Origin: JAEZKC01 sp046538945
GTDB taxonomy: Bacteria; Fibrobacterota; Chitinivibrionia; Chitinivibrionales; Chitinispirillaceae
Assembly (NCBI GenBank): GCA_046538945.1
Contig: JBKHHW010000013.1
Location: forward strand, 1 to 38,425
DNA: 38,425 nt
Reading direction: 5' to 3'
A program made the translations under genes and the position numbers. The notes under the pieces are model-generated. The model did not search any database, was not told the DNA's origin, and saw only the letters and a program-made list of their open reading frames with translations. This document shows, one piece after another, positions 7,443-15,716 of this stretch. The first letter of the stretch is position 1. Each line of letters starts with the position of its first letter.

Positions 7443-8723
7443 ATGAATTTCATCGAAGAGCTGCGCTGGAGAGGAATGATCCAGGATGTCACTCCCGGAG
7501 TCGAAGAGAAACTTCAGAGCGCAATGACCACCGGTTATGTCGGATTCGATCCCACCGGCAAATCACTCCATATCGGGCATATGCTGCCTATTATGCTTCT
7601 GGTGCATCTTCAGCGCTGCGGCCACAAACCCATCGCGCTCACCGGAGGTGCAACTGGACTGATCGGCGATCCCTCCGGCAAATCAGAGGAAAGGAAACTG
7701 CTTTCGGCTGATGAAGTTGCCCGCAACGTGCAGACTATCCGCAAGCAGCTTGAAAAATTTCTGGATTTCAGCGGTGCCGAAAACAGCGCCGAGGTGGCGA
7801 ACAACTACGACTGGTTCAAGGACATGAACGTGCTGGAGTTTCTCCGCGATGTGGGCAAACACCTCACGGTCAATTACATGGTTTCAAAGGATTCCGTCAA
7901 AAACCGCTGGGATCAGGGAATCTCCTTTACCGAATTCAGCTACCAGCTTCTTCAGGGGTACGACTTCTACTGGCTCTATACCAATAAAGACTGCGCGCTC
8001 CAGCTGGGCGGCTCCGACCAGTGGGGAAATATCGTCAGCGGCACTGAGCTTGTCAGACGAAAGGCTGGCGGGGAAGCGTATGCGCTCACATGTCCCCTGC
8101 TTACCCGTTCCGACGGCAAAAAATTCGGCAAATCGGAAGGAGGGGAGAGTGTCTGGCTCGATCCCGAGATGACCAGTCCCTACAAATTCTACCAGTACTG
8201 GCTTAACTGTACCGATGAGGATGCACCCAAGCTACTGCGATTCTTTACCCTCCTTCCCAGAGATGAAATTACGGCTCTTGAGCAGGAACATGCCAAAGCG
8301 CCTCACGAAAGAATCATGCAGAAGGCTTTGGCGAAGGATGTCACTATACGGGTGCATACTGAAGAGGAGTACAGAAAGGCCGTGGAGGCTTCAGGCATTC
8401 TGTTCGGAAAGGGAACCAACGAGGCGCTTCAGTCTCTTTCGGAGCAGGATTTTCTCTCCGTATTCGAGGGTGTTCCCCAGGTTGAAATCAGCAGAACAGA
8501 ACTGGAGGCGGGAATTCAGGTACTGGACCTGATTTCAGAAAAGAGCAAAATATTTCCTTCAAAGGGAGAAGCCCGCAGGATGATCAGTCAGGGTGGGGTA
8601 TCACTGAATAAAGTGAAAGTAGGTGATCCCGCCGACCAGATCACCACCTCCATGCTTCTCAATGATAAATATCTGCTGTTCCAGAAGGGTAAGAAAAGCT
8701 ACTTTATACTGCGTGCCGTGTAA
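7443..8723 (+). CDS. tyrS: tyrosyl-tRNA synthetase
   Basis: Tyrosyl-tRNA synthetase charges tRNA-Tyr with tyrosine using ATP. This class I enzyme has HIGH at residues 43-46 and the KMSKS-equivalent KFGKS at 227-231. It also has the tyrosine and ATP pocket motifs GFDPTGKSLHIGH, LTGGATGLIGDPSGKSEER and QLGGSDQWGNI. The C-terminus is an S4 RNA-binding domain (about 360-426, with SKGEARRMISQGGVSLN). I chose the ATG at 7443 (426 aa), since GGAAGGA lies 8 nt upstream; the open frame continues back to 7410 without homology. The 274-bp leader shows no T-box sequence and no clear terminator. The gene ends 11 bp from the convergent four-cysteine gene. Confidence 0.97.
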   Translation: MNFIEELRWRGMIQDVTPGVEEKLQSAMTTGYVGFDPTGKSLHIGHMLPIMLLVHLQRCGHKPIALTGGATGLIGDPSGKSEERKLLSADEVARNVQTIRKQLEKFLDFSGAENSAEVANNYDWFKDMNVLEFLRDVGKHLTVNYMVSKDSVKNRWDQGISFTEFSYQLLQGYDFYWLYTNKDCALQLGGSDQWGNIVSGTELVRRKAGGEAYALTCPLLTRSDGKKFGKSEGGESVWLDPEMTSPYKFYQYWLNCTDEDAPKLLRFFTLLPRDEITALEQEHAKAPHERIMQKALAKDVTIRVHTEEEYRKAVEASGILFGKGTNEALQSLSEQDFLSVFEGVPQVEISRTELEAGIQVLDLISEKSKIFPSKGEARRMISQGGVSLNKVKVGDPADQITTSMLLNDKYLLFQKGKKSYFILRAV

Positions 8724-8734
8724 CCGAGCGGCAC

Positions 8735-9067
8735 TCAGGCTTTGCTTTTGAGAAGTTTTTCTCTTTCATAGTGCAGGATGGGGTCGCACTTTCCGGGAAA
8801 CTTCTCGGTCACCTTGTCCTCGCATCCGGAAGGTCCCAGCTTGCTGCAGGTAACGCAGACATTCTCGTACCACTCATCGCTGATACCCGCGGGTTTGTTG
8901 CCGCCCTTTCCCTGACCGGATCCCACGCTGTCCAGTTTACCTATGATCCCCTTCGCTATAACCGCCAGCTGCTGGGCCTGCTGAGGAGGGGCCTGACGAG
9001 CCACCAGCTGCAGATATACCGAAAGTGCTTCTTCGATAAGACCTTTTTCTTCATTTGTCAAAGACAT
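8735..9067 (-). CDS. small protein with a four-cysteine cluster, function unknown
   Basis: This 110-residue soluble protein has two parts. The N-terminal half (1-45) is helical and rich in Gln and Ala (LVARQAPPQQAQQLAVIAKG). A Gly/Lys linker (GSGQGKGGNKPAG) leads to a C-terminal segment with Cys in the pattern C-x2-C-x8-C-x11-C, which ends DPILHYEREK. The four cysteines, perhaps with the histidine, could bind zinc or an iron-sulfur cluster. A good AGGAG site precedes the ATG by 8 nt. It is divergent from the phosphatase gene and convergent with tyrS, so it is transcribed alone. I do not recognise a named family. Confidence 0.72.
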   Translation of the reverse strand: MSLTNEEKGLIEEALSVYLQLVARQAPPQQAQQLAVIAKGIIGKLDSVGSGQGKGGNKPAGISDEWYENVCVTCSKLGPSGCEDKVTEKFPGKCDPILHYEREKLLKSKA

Positions 9068-9197
9068 ATTCGAATCTCCTGTGGTAATTTGTGTTTAAAA
9101 TAGTATTTTAGATCAGGTGGTCAAAATGTAAAAACTCGGATTTCACCTGTCGTTTCGAACCGGGCTCACCTTAATCACACCTGGGACACAGCAAAAA

Positions 9198-9656
9198 ATG
9201 GCACATATTGTTTTTATCTGTACCGGCAACATCTGCAGAAGCCCCATGGCAGAAGGCATACTTCGCAAAAAAATATCGGAATCCGGCCGTAAGGACATTG
9301 TAGTCACCTCCATGGGATTAAAAGGCCTCGATCAGCATCCTGCAGCTGAAGAGGTGCTGAAAATCTGCGGTGAGAACGGGGTGGATCTCAAAAACCACCT
9401 CTCCCGTCCACTGATTCCCGAAGAACTTCATCAGGCGGACATGATCTTCACCATGGAACTGGGTCAGAGCCAGTTTCTGAAGGTTTTTTTTCCCAGAATC
9501 GAAGAGCGTGTATTTCTGCTGGGTTCCTTTCCCCAAAAAGACTCTCGCCGCGGAGAGGTAAAAGATCCCTATGGCGGTAACGAAAAGGATTTTCGTAAGA
9601 CCTACACTATTATTGACCGGCATATCGACAGAATCCTGCCTCACGTGGTCAAATAG
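9198..9656 (+). CDS. low-molecular-weight protein-tyrosine phosphatase
   Basis: The signature loop CTGNICRSPMAE near the N-terminus gives the C-x5-R-S active site (Cys8 nucleophile, Arg14, Ser15). The general-acid loop DPYGG has Asp123. At 152 residues it matches the family. Such enzymes remove phosphate from tyrosine or arginine residues; related bacterial proteins include Wzb, YwlE and arsenate reductase ArsC. ArsC is unlikely since the extra redox cysteines are not in their usual places. It stands alone with 14 bp to the convergent reductase gene. A Ser/Thr kinase sits 3 kb away but is not the expected substrate class. Start ATG has only a weak ribosome site. Confidence 0.92.
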   Translation: MAHIVFICTGNICRSPMAEGILRKKISESGRKDIVVTSMGLKGLDQHPAAEEVLKICGENGVDLKNHLSRPLIPEELHQADMIFTMELGQSQFLKVFFPRIEERVFLLGSFPQKDSRRGEVKDPYGGNEKDFRKTYTIIDRHIDRILPHVVK

Positions 9657-9670
9657 CGTTCAAACGTCCG

Positions 9671-10369
9671 CTAATCCAGATGCCATCCTCCGTCCACCGG
9701 AATGACCGTGCCGGTGACGTATTCATTCTCAACCAGAAACCGGTATGCCTGGCGGATACTCTTAACATTGCCCGTTCTGCGCAGAGGTATCCGCTCCGCA
9801 AGTGAACCGAACTCCTCCTCCGATTCGCTTTCGGCCCGGAGTATGGCGCCGGGGGCGATGGCGTTCACCCTGAAATCGGGAGCAAAAAGGGATGCCTGCT
9901 GGGTTGTGAGTTCGGTGAGCAGTTTTTTGCTGATGCGGTAGTTCTGGTAACGGGAACTGAATCTGTTTACGTGTGCATCGGTGATGTTCACAATCCAGCC
10001 TCTGTTTGAAAACTGCACGAAACGGGCGCAGAGTTTCACCGGTATCATCACGTTAATATTAAGAATCTGCTGAAAATGGTCCGTATCGGAAAGATTGCCC
10101 TGTGTGAATATGGATGCATTGTTCACCAGACCTTTGAGACGGAGAGGAAGGTCGTTTGCCTGTTCTACGAGTTGTTCTGGATAGTCTTTTAGTTCGGCAT
10201 ACAGGAAATGTACCCGCGTTTCATCTTTGAAGTATGTCCTCGCCGGCTCCGGGCTGCTTCTGTAGTGAAGCACCACGTGAAAGCCCATCCTCAGGCTTTC
10301 CTTTGCCAGTTCAAGACCGATTCTCGCCGATGCACCGGTAATGAGAATTGCTTCCGGATTTGTATTCAT
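9671..10369 (-). CDS. short-chain dehydrogenase, PTR1/FolM-like pteridine reductase type
   Basis: A classical NAD(P)-binding Rossmann enzyme of 232 residues with TGASARIG at 11-18 and NNAS at 83-86. The catalytic set is not the usual Ser-Tyr-Lys: instead Asp131 (ITDAH), Tyr144 and Lys148 (YRISK) match the spacing of the Asp-Tyr-Lys triad in pteridine reductase PTR1. The His-Tyr-Arg run after the second strand (VVLHYRSS) also fits the NADPH site of PTR1 and FolM. It ends VIPVDGGWHLD, as the family does. Likely reaction: NADPH-dependent reduction of a dihydropterin. The assignment is by motif, not by full alignment. Transcribed divergently from the amidase with a 58-bp gap. Confidence 0.82.
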   Translation of the reverse strand: MNTNPEAILITGASARIGLELAKESLRMGFHVVLHYRSSPEPARTYFKDETRVHFLYAELKDYPEQLVEQANDLPLRLKGLVNNASIFTQGNLSDTDHFQQILNINVMIPVKLCARFVQFSNRGWIVNITDAHVNRFSSRYQNYRISKKLLTELTTQQASLFAPDFRVNAIAPGAILRAESESEEEFGSLAERIPLRRTGNVKSIRQAYRFLVENEYVTGTVIPVDGGWHLD

Positions 10370-10427
10370 ATCATGAAATTAGGTAAATTTCTTTTTATCT
10401 GCAAACAGTTTCGGAAAAGGTGTACAG

Positions 10428-11030
10428 ATGAATATCACAGATTGTCTGCTGGATAGTCACAACAGAATCCCTTCGGGCGCAACTACAATCGGGGAGAAAA
10501 TCGTTCTTTCGGGAAAGCCGCATCTCTGGGAATCCAGAAAAGACGGTGTGATAGATACGGTGGTTATTCACTATATCAGTGCGGTAGAGGTCGACTGCCG
10601 CTCTCCCTATGAATTGAGCTCCGTACTGGATATTTTCTGCAGCTACGGGGTAAGCAGCCATTATCTGATAAACCGCGGTGGAAATGTGTATCGTCTTGTA
10701 CCCGAAGACTGCAAGGCCTGGCATGCCGGAGCGAGTATCATGCCCCCCCCGGACAACCGTACCGGTGTGAATGAGTTTTCAGTGGGTATTGAGCTCATGG
10801 CCACCCATGAATCTGGTTTTACCGCTCTTCAGTACAGGTCTCTTTGCCGGTTATGTATTGATATTGAGATCAGATACGGAAAAAAAATCAGTTACGTGGG
10901 TCATGATCAGATTGCTGGCCAACGCGCTGTTGAGAATGGGTTGAGAAATGAACCCAAACCCGATCCGGGGCCCCTTTTTGACTGGGATCGTTTTCTGAAC
11001 AATATGAGTGGAAACAGATCCGGCGATTAA
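10428..11030 (+). CDS. N-acetylmuramoyl-L-alanine amidase (Amidase_2/AmpD type)
   Basis: This zinc amidase splits the bond between N-acetylmuramic acid and L-alanine in peptidoglycan or its fragments. Zinc ligands are visible as His48 (VVIHYI), His159 (VGHDQIAG) and Asp179 (KPDPGPLFDW), along with WHAG at 98-101 and the acidic SVGIELMA (Glu122). The spacing between His159 and Asp179 is 20 residues, whereas AmpD has about 10, so there is an insertion next to the active site. No signal peptide is seen, which favours a cytoplasmic recycling role like AmpD. A good AAGGTG site precedes the ATG. The next gene (TPR) is separated by about 200 bp. Confidence 0.88.
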   Translation: MNITDCLLDSHNRIPSGATTIGEKIVLSGKPHLWESRKDGVIDTVVIHYISAVEVDCRSPYELSSVLDIFCSYGVSSHYLINRGGNVYRLVPEDCKAWHAGASIMPPPDNRTGVNEFSVGIELMATHESGFTALQYRSLCRLCIDIEIRYGKKISYVGHDQIAGQRAVENGLRNEPKPDPGPLFDWDRFLNNMSGNRSGD

Positions 11031-11138
11031 AAATTGTTTTGTTTTAAAGTGCCGCAATGGCATAATGGTTACTGAGTTACGGGGGGGTACCTTGCACGAA
11101 GACGGCACAAATAATCATTTTTTAAGAATGGTGTCAGC

Positions 11139-11154
11139 CGCTTTTGGCAAAGCG
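11139..11154. promoter_or_regulatory. dyad-symmetric element upstream of the TPR gene
   Basis: CGCTTT-TGGC-AAAGCG is a perfect 6-bp inverted repeat with a 4-nt centre, about 73 bp before the TPR start codon. It could be an operator or an RNA hairpin. A wider imperfect structure lies upstream, where GTGCCG at 11049-11054 pairs with CGGCAC at 11103-11108 and a T6 run follows at 11118-11123. That one may end the amidase transcript. Confidence 0.35.
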
Positions 11155-11226
11155 CTTAAATAATCTCTGTACAAAATCAGTCGGTTACAATCATTAGTGG
11201 TATTTGCCACTCGGGAGGTGCGTTGT

Positions 11227-14200
11227 ATGTCGAGAAAAAATCTGATAATGAAAACGGTTTTCTGTGCTTTGGCGCTTATTGTGCTTCCGGGCAGAGTGCT
11301 TTCGGATGCTACTCTCGATAAGCTTCTAAAAGAAAAAAAGTACAGGGAAGCTATTGAATATGCCGAAGAAAAAATACCGGCTTCAGATCGCGACGGCAGT
11401 GTCTGGGCAAAGATGGCACAGGCAAATGACGCACTGGGAATGACTGAAAAAGCCCTGGCCTGCTATCTGGTCTCCTGGCGAATGAACCCTGATGACTACC
11501 TTTCTCTTTTAGGAGCCGCTCAGGTCTACAACAAGCTTGAGCAGTATGAAAATGCCGCAAACATGGCCAAAAAGGCTCTGGAGCAGAAATTCACCGCCGA
11601 GGCAAGCTGGGAGTACGCTCGCGCCTGCATTGCTCTGGAAAAACCGGCCGATGCCAAGAAAGCTTTGGAAAAGGTGATCGAAACCGATCCTTCCAACATG
11701 ATTGCCAACAGAGAGCTTGGGAACATTTACTATAATGAAGAATCTTTTACTCAAGCTATACCGCTCATCAAAAAAGCATATAAGGAGAAGGCGGACGGGA
11801 AAGTCGCTTTCAAAATCGGGAAATCGTATGTGGAGATCGGTAATGCAGACAGTGCCATGGTCTATCTCAAGGAGGCGGTTTCTAAAAAGGCCAATGTGTC
11901 TGAAGCCTCTCTCTACATTGCCAGGGCTCAGTATGGTTTGGAGAATTACGGAGAAGTCGTGTCCGGATTTAAGGATGTATCCAAAGACAAGATGACCGCC
12001 ATGGATCATTACATGCTGGCAGTATCAAAAGAGAAGACCAAGGATAAAAAGGGTGCTGTCGAATCCTACCTCGAGGCAATCACTGCTTTTGGTGACAAGA
12101 AGAAGAAGGAAGCGCTTTTTGCACGGGAAAAAGTGGCCAGAGCTCATATGGACGAAAAAGCCTTCCCGAAAGCACTTCCTCACCTTCAGTTCATAGTCAA
12201 AGCTGACGAGAAAGGAAAGGTTGTTTCTGATATCTATTTTCTTCTTGCCGATGTGCATCAGGGGATGGACAAAGCTTCAGAGGCGATAAGCAGTCTCAAG
12301 CAGGCTATTCAGCTTGATTCCCGTAATTTCGAGGCCTATGCCAGGCTGGCTGATCTGTATGAGAAAAACGGTCAGGATGAAAAAGCAAAAAGTACATTCG
12401 AAACCATGATGTCTCTTGATCCGAAGAATCCTGAAGTGTTTCTGTCTCTGGGCAAGTACAATCTCAAGGCGAAAAGATATGACGAAGCACTGAAGCACTT
12501 TCAAAAGAGCAGCAGCATCAGCAAGAGTGCGGCTGCTTCGGAGGGAATCGCGATAGCCTGCTACAATCAGGACAATCTTGTAGGGGCACTGGATGCCGCC
12601 AAGGATGCCATCGCTATGAATCCCAACATCTGGGAAGCCAGAGTCATTCTTGCACATACTCTTATCAAGAACAAGAACTACAAGGATGCACAGGAGCAGG
12701 CGGAATTCCTTCTCAAAAAAGAACCCAGGAATCCTGAATATCTGTCAATGCTGGCGGCCTGTTATGATCATAACGGTGAAAAGGACAAGCTGGCCGATAT
12801 TGACAAGCGTATTGTGGAGCTGGATAGAGAAAATGTTGAATCGCGACTCCGTCTGGCCCGCTATGCGGATACGAAGGGCGATGTAAAGACAGCGTTCAAA
12901 ATGTACAAGGAAGTTTCGCTTCTGGATTCCAAGAACGCTGAAAGTTTCCGCAGGCTGGCAGAGCTTTCCGGAAAAAAGGGTGAGAAGTCCGATGCGGTGA
13001 CATTTCTGAATAAATATCTGGAGCTTTCTCCCGAGGATGCCGTAGCACAGCGTGACCTGGGTGATCTTCTCTATGAACAGAAAAAACTGGATGCGGCACT
13101 TAAGTGCTACAGGGCTGCCATAAAAATCGATCCCAATCTCAAGGGCTTTCACAAGAGGTATGCCGAGATCGTCATTGCTAAAGGGCAGACAGATGAAGTC
13201 ATCAAGGCTTTGTCTGTACTCATCGAGAACAACGAGGCTGATTTCGGCACCTATACCACTTTGGGAATGATTTATCATAAAAAGAAACAGTACAAGAAAG
13301 CTATCGAGATGTATTCCAAAGCTCTTCAGCTTGATCCTCAGAACCTCGATGCGCTTACCTCGCTGGGCAACAGCCAGGCCGCTTCCGGGGACCTCAACGC
13401 AGCCATTATCACCTATGAGCAGGCTGTAATGATGAATCCTGATGCGGGGGTGGAGTATAAGGAACTGGGGGATCTGTATATCAGGCAGAAGAAAAGTGCC
13501 GAAGCTCGTAAAGCGTACATGAAATATCTGGACAAGGTTCCTACCGATAAGAAAGTGGCGAGCAAGGTCGGAAAGGAACTTTATGAGCAGAAGAAGTTTG
13601 AGGATGCGGTCAGGTATATGGCTATGGCGGAATCAAATGACGCTTCTTTTCTTACCATGTATGCGGAGGCTTGCCTGAAATCGGGTAAAACAAAGGATGC
13701 TATTTCCACACTGGAAGAACTTAAGAGCAGAAAAAAATTGTCCAACAAAGCTGATGTGCTCAAATTGCTTGCAGAGTCCTACGAGAAAGTGGGAGATGAA
13801 AAGAAGGCTGCGGCAACCTATGCCGATTACGTGGGACTCAATGGGGTGAAGGATGCGGACGCTGCCTACAAAGCTGCGTTCCTTCATGAGAAGACAGATA
13901 CGGCAACAGCCATCAATATCTACTCGAGGAACATCAGATCCTATCCCGATGATTTCCGCAACATGCTCAGGCTGGGTCTTCTCTATTCTCAAAAAGAGCA
14001 AACACTTTCAAAAGCACTCCCGCTGCTTGAAAAGTGCACTGGAATAGCCGATTCTTTGCCGAAGGTGTGGCTTGAGCTGGCGCGGGTATACGGCAAGATG
14101 GGCAAAGTTGATGAGGAGCTCGAAGCTTACCAGAAGTACTCCAAAACAGACCCTCAGCATCTGGAAGCCAATAAGAGAATCGGTCTTCTGCTCATGCGCA

Positions 14201-14919
14201 AGGGTGATTTCACCAACGCAATGGTGTTTCTTGAAATCTCCCATACCGTTGCTCCCGATGACCCGGAAATCATGACCCTTCTGGCGAGGGGGTATGAGCT
14301 TACCAATCGTGAAAAAGAAGCCATCAGCCTGCTTGAAAAGGCAAAGGCCGCCAAACCGAAGGACGGGGATATTAGATATCAGCTGTTCCAGCTCTATGAA
14401 AAAACGGGACAGGCCAAAAAGGCTCAGGAGGAGATCAAGTCTCTGGTTGAGCTTAAAGGCGATACACGGTATATGATGCTTTACGGTGAAGCGCTAATCG
14501 ATCAGGGTAAGGAAAAAGAAGCTCAGAAGGTGGTGGATGAGATTTTGAGCAAGGATCCGGAGAATATAGACGCCCTTATGCTTAGCGGAAACGTCTTGCG
14601 TGCCCGGAAAAAGTGGAATGAAGCGCTTGAGACGTATAAGTTCATCACTGACATGCTTCCCGATTATGCTCCGGCATACTACGAGCGGGCGGAAGTCTAT
14701 ATGTACGGTGCCGACCCCAAACCGTCCTATGCTGAATCTTTCTACAAAAGAGCGCTGCTTAAGGATCCTAAATTCGCTCCTGCCCATTTGGGTATGGCAA
14801 AGTATGCCAAAAAGTGGAGAAAGGATGATAAGAAGTATATGGAGCATCTGGAGAAAGCGGCAGAGCTTGCTCCGGATAATAAGGAGATAATCGAGGAGCT
14901 CAAACGGGCAAAGAAGTAA
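11227..14919 (+). CDS. very large exported tetratricopeptide-repeat protein
   Basis: The protein is 1230 residues from the ATG at 11227, chosen because GGGAGG lies 8 nt upstream; the GTG frame start at 11197 has no such site. A signal peptide is clear: MSRKNLIMKTV, then FCALALIVLPG and cleavage near VLS/DA. Almost everything after it is TPR, about 30 copies of the 34-residue helix pair, recognisable from blocks such as AYARLADLYEKNGQDEKA, TTLGMIYHKKKQYKKAIEMY and ALTSLGNSQAASGDLNAAI. It is very rich in lysine. No enzyme domain or membrane anchor follows. TPR solenoids of this size act as protein-binding scaffolds. In a diderm the likely place is the periplasm, perhaps in outer-membrane or gliding-type machinery, but no partner is encoded next to it. 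It has its own terminator. Confidence 0.93.
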   Translation: MSRKNLIMKTVFCALALIVLPGRVLSDATLDKLLKEKKYREAIEYAEEKIPASDRDGSVWAKMAQANDALGMTEKALACYLVSWRMNPDDYLSLLGAAQVYNKLEQYENAANMAKKALEQKFTAEASWEYARACIALEKPADAKKALEKVIETDPSNMIANRELGNIYYNEESFTQAIPLIKKAYKEKADGKVAFKIGKSYVEIGNADSAMVYLKEAVSKKANVSEASLYIARAQYGLENYGEVVSGFKDVSKDKMTAMDHYMLAVSKEKTKDKKGAVESYLEAITAFGDKKKKEALFAREKVARAHMDEKAFPKALPHLQFIVKADEKGKVVSDIYFLLADVHQGMDKASEAISSLKQAIQLDSRNFEAYARLADLYEKNGQDEKAKSTFETMMSLDPKNPEVFLSLGKYNLKAKRYDEALKHFQKSSSISKSAAASEGIAIACYNQDNLVGALDAAKDAIAMNPNIWEARVILAHTLIKNKNYKDAQEQAEFLLKKEPRNPEYLSMLAACYDHNGEKDKLADIDKRIVELDRENVESRLRLARYADTKGDVKTAFKMYKEVSLLDSKNAESFRRLAELSGKKGEKSDAVTFLNKYLELSPEDAVAQRDLGDLLYEQKKLDAALKCYRAAIKIDPNLKGFHKRYAEIVIAKGQTDEVIKALSVLIENNEADFGTYTTLGMIYHKKKQYKKAIEMYSKALQLDPQNLDALTSLGNSQAASGDLNAAIITYEQAVMMNPDAGVEYKELGDLYIRQKKSAEARKAYMKYLDKVPTDKKVASKVGKELYEQKKFEDAVRYMAMAESNDASFLTMYAEACLKSGKTKDAISTLEELKSRKKLSNKADVLKLLAESYEKVGDEKKAAATYADYVGLNGVKDADAAYKAAFLHEKTDTATAINIYSRNIRSYPDDFRNMLRLGLLYSQKEQTLSKALPLLEKCTGIADSLPKVWLELARVYGKMGKVDEELEAYQKYSKTDPQHLEANKRIGLLLMRKGDFTNAMVFLEISHTVAPDDPEIMTLLARGYELTNREKEAISLLEKAKAAKPKDGDIRYQLFQLYEKTGQAKKAQEEIKSLVELKGDTRYMMLYGEALIDQGKEKEAQKVVDEILSKDPENIDALMLSGNVLRARKKWNEALETYKFITDMLPDYAPAYYERAEVYMYGADPKPSYAESFYKRALLKDPKFAPAHLGMAKYAKKWRKDDKKYMEHLEKAAELAPDNKEIIEELKRAKK

Positions 14920-14950
14920 CTTTGAGGAGAATAAAGTTGCTTTGGTTAGA

Positions 14951-14982
14951 AAGGCACTCTGTTTGTGGGTGTCTTTTTTTTT
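14951..14982 (+). terminator. intrinsic terminator after the TPR gene
   Basis: AAGGCAC (14951-14957) pairs with GTGTCTT (14969-14975), 7 bp with one G-U, followed by an unbroken T-run to 14982. It lies 32 bp past the TPR stop codon. Confidence 0.8.
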
Positions 14983-15149
14983 GGGCAGGGATCTGGTTTG
15001 TTAGGAACGGCTATTGCATGGATAAATGAGGTAGGAGTCTAATTTTACCGAAGCTTGAGTGAATACGGGGGGTCAAATAATTATTTTATTAATCAAATGA
15101 ACTTTTCTGGTACTCTCAAACAATAAACGAACTCTGGAATCGTATTTCT

Positions 15150-15716
15150 ATGCAGCAACAGACAAATGACGATCAGCATCTGTTTGATCTCTGGTTGAAC
15201 GGAGACCCCAGGGGGTTTTCCGAGCTCTATGACAAGTATAAAAACCGGGTATTCGGCTTTCTGGTCCGGATGACCGGTGACAGGGAGATCGCCGAAGATC
15301 TTCTCCAGGAGACATTCCTGGCAGCTTTGCGCAACTCGGAACAGTTCGACCGTTCCAGAAGTTTTCTAAGCTGGCTTTTCGGGATCGCCCACAAACGCAC
15401 CATCGACTTCTTCCGTCATGCCAAGGTGGAAACCGAGCACAAGGACGACACGGAGGGGTCGGTGGGGAGCAAAATGGAAGCTCCGGACCAGCAGTTGTCC
15501 AATACCGATCTTCGCGGGCTGATAAACGAAGCGGTGGAGAAGCTGGATCCGTTGCAGCGGGAGGTGTTTCTGTTGAGGGAGCTGGGTGGTGTTCCCTTCA
15601 AGGAAATAGCGAAAATTATGAATTGTCCAATTAATACCGCGCTGGGGCGTATGCGTCTGGCGTTGAAGAACATTCGGAAGGAACTGAAGAAAAGGGGGGT
15701 CGATGGCGTGCAGTAA
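15150..15716 (+). CDS. ECF (group 4) RNA polymerase sigma factor
   Basis: This 188-residue sigma-70 family factor has only regions 2 and 4. Region 2 (about 16-92) has FSELYDKYKNRVFGFLVRM, then AEDLLQETFLAAL and the -10 contacting FLSWLFGIAHKRTIDFFR. Region 4 (about 127-180) has LDPLQREVFLLRELGGVPFKE followed by the helix-turn-helix INTALGRMRLALKNIR. It directs polymerase to a stress regulon, probably for the envelope. The downstream gene overlaps it by 14 bp and encodes a zinc anti-sigma factor, so the pair forms one regulatory unit. Autoregulation is likely, but no promoter match could be defended. AACTTTTCTGGT, 39 bp upstream of the start, recurs upstream of mtgA. Confidence 0.95.
   Translation: MQQQTNDDQHLFDLWLNGDPRGFSELYDKYKNRVFGFLVRMTGDREIAEDLLQETFLAALRNSEQFDRSRSFLSWLFGIAHKRTIDFFRHAKVETEHKDDTEGSVGSKMEAPDQQLSNTDLRGLINEAVEKLDPLQREVFLLRELGGVPFKEIAKIMNCPINTALGRMRLALKNIRKELKKRGVDGVQ

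Noticed and set aside
11049..11110. tRNA-like D-arm sequence (ATGGCATAATGGTTA)
   Set aside because: No acceptor stem, anticodon arm or T-arm can be folded around it.
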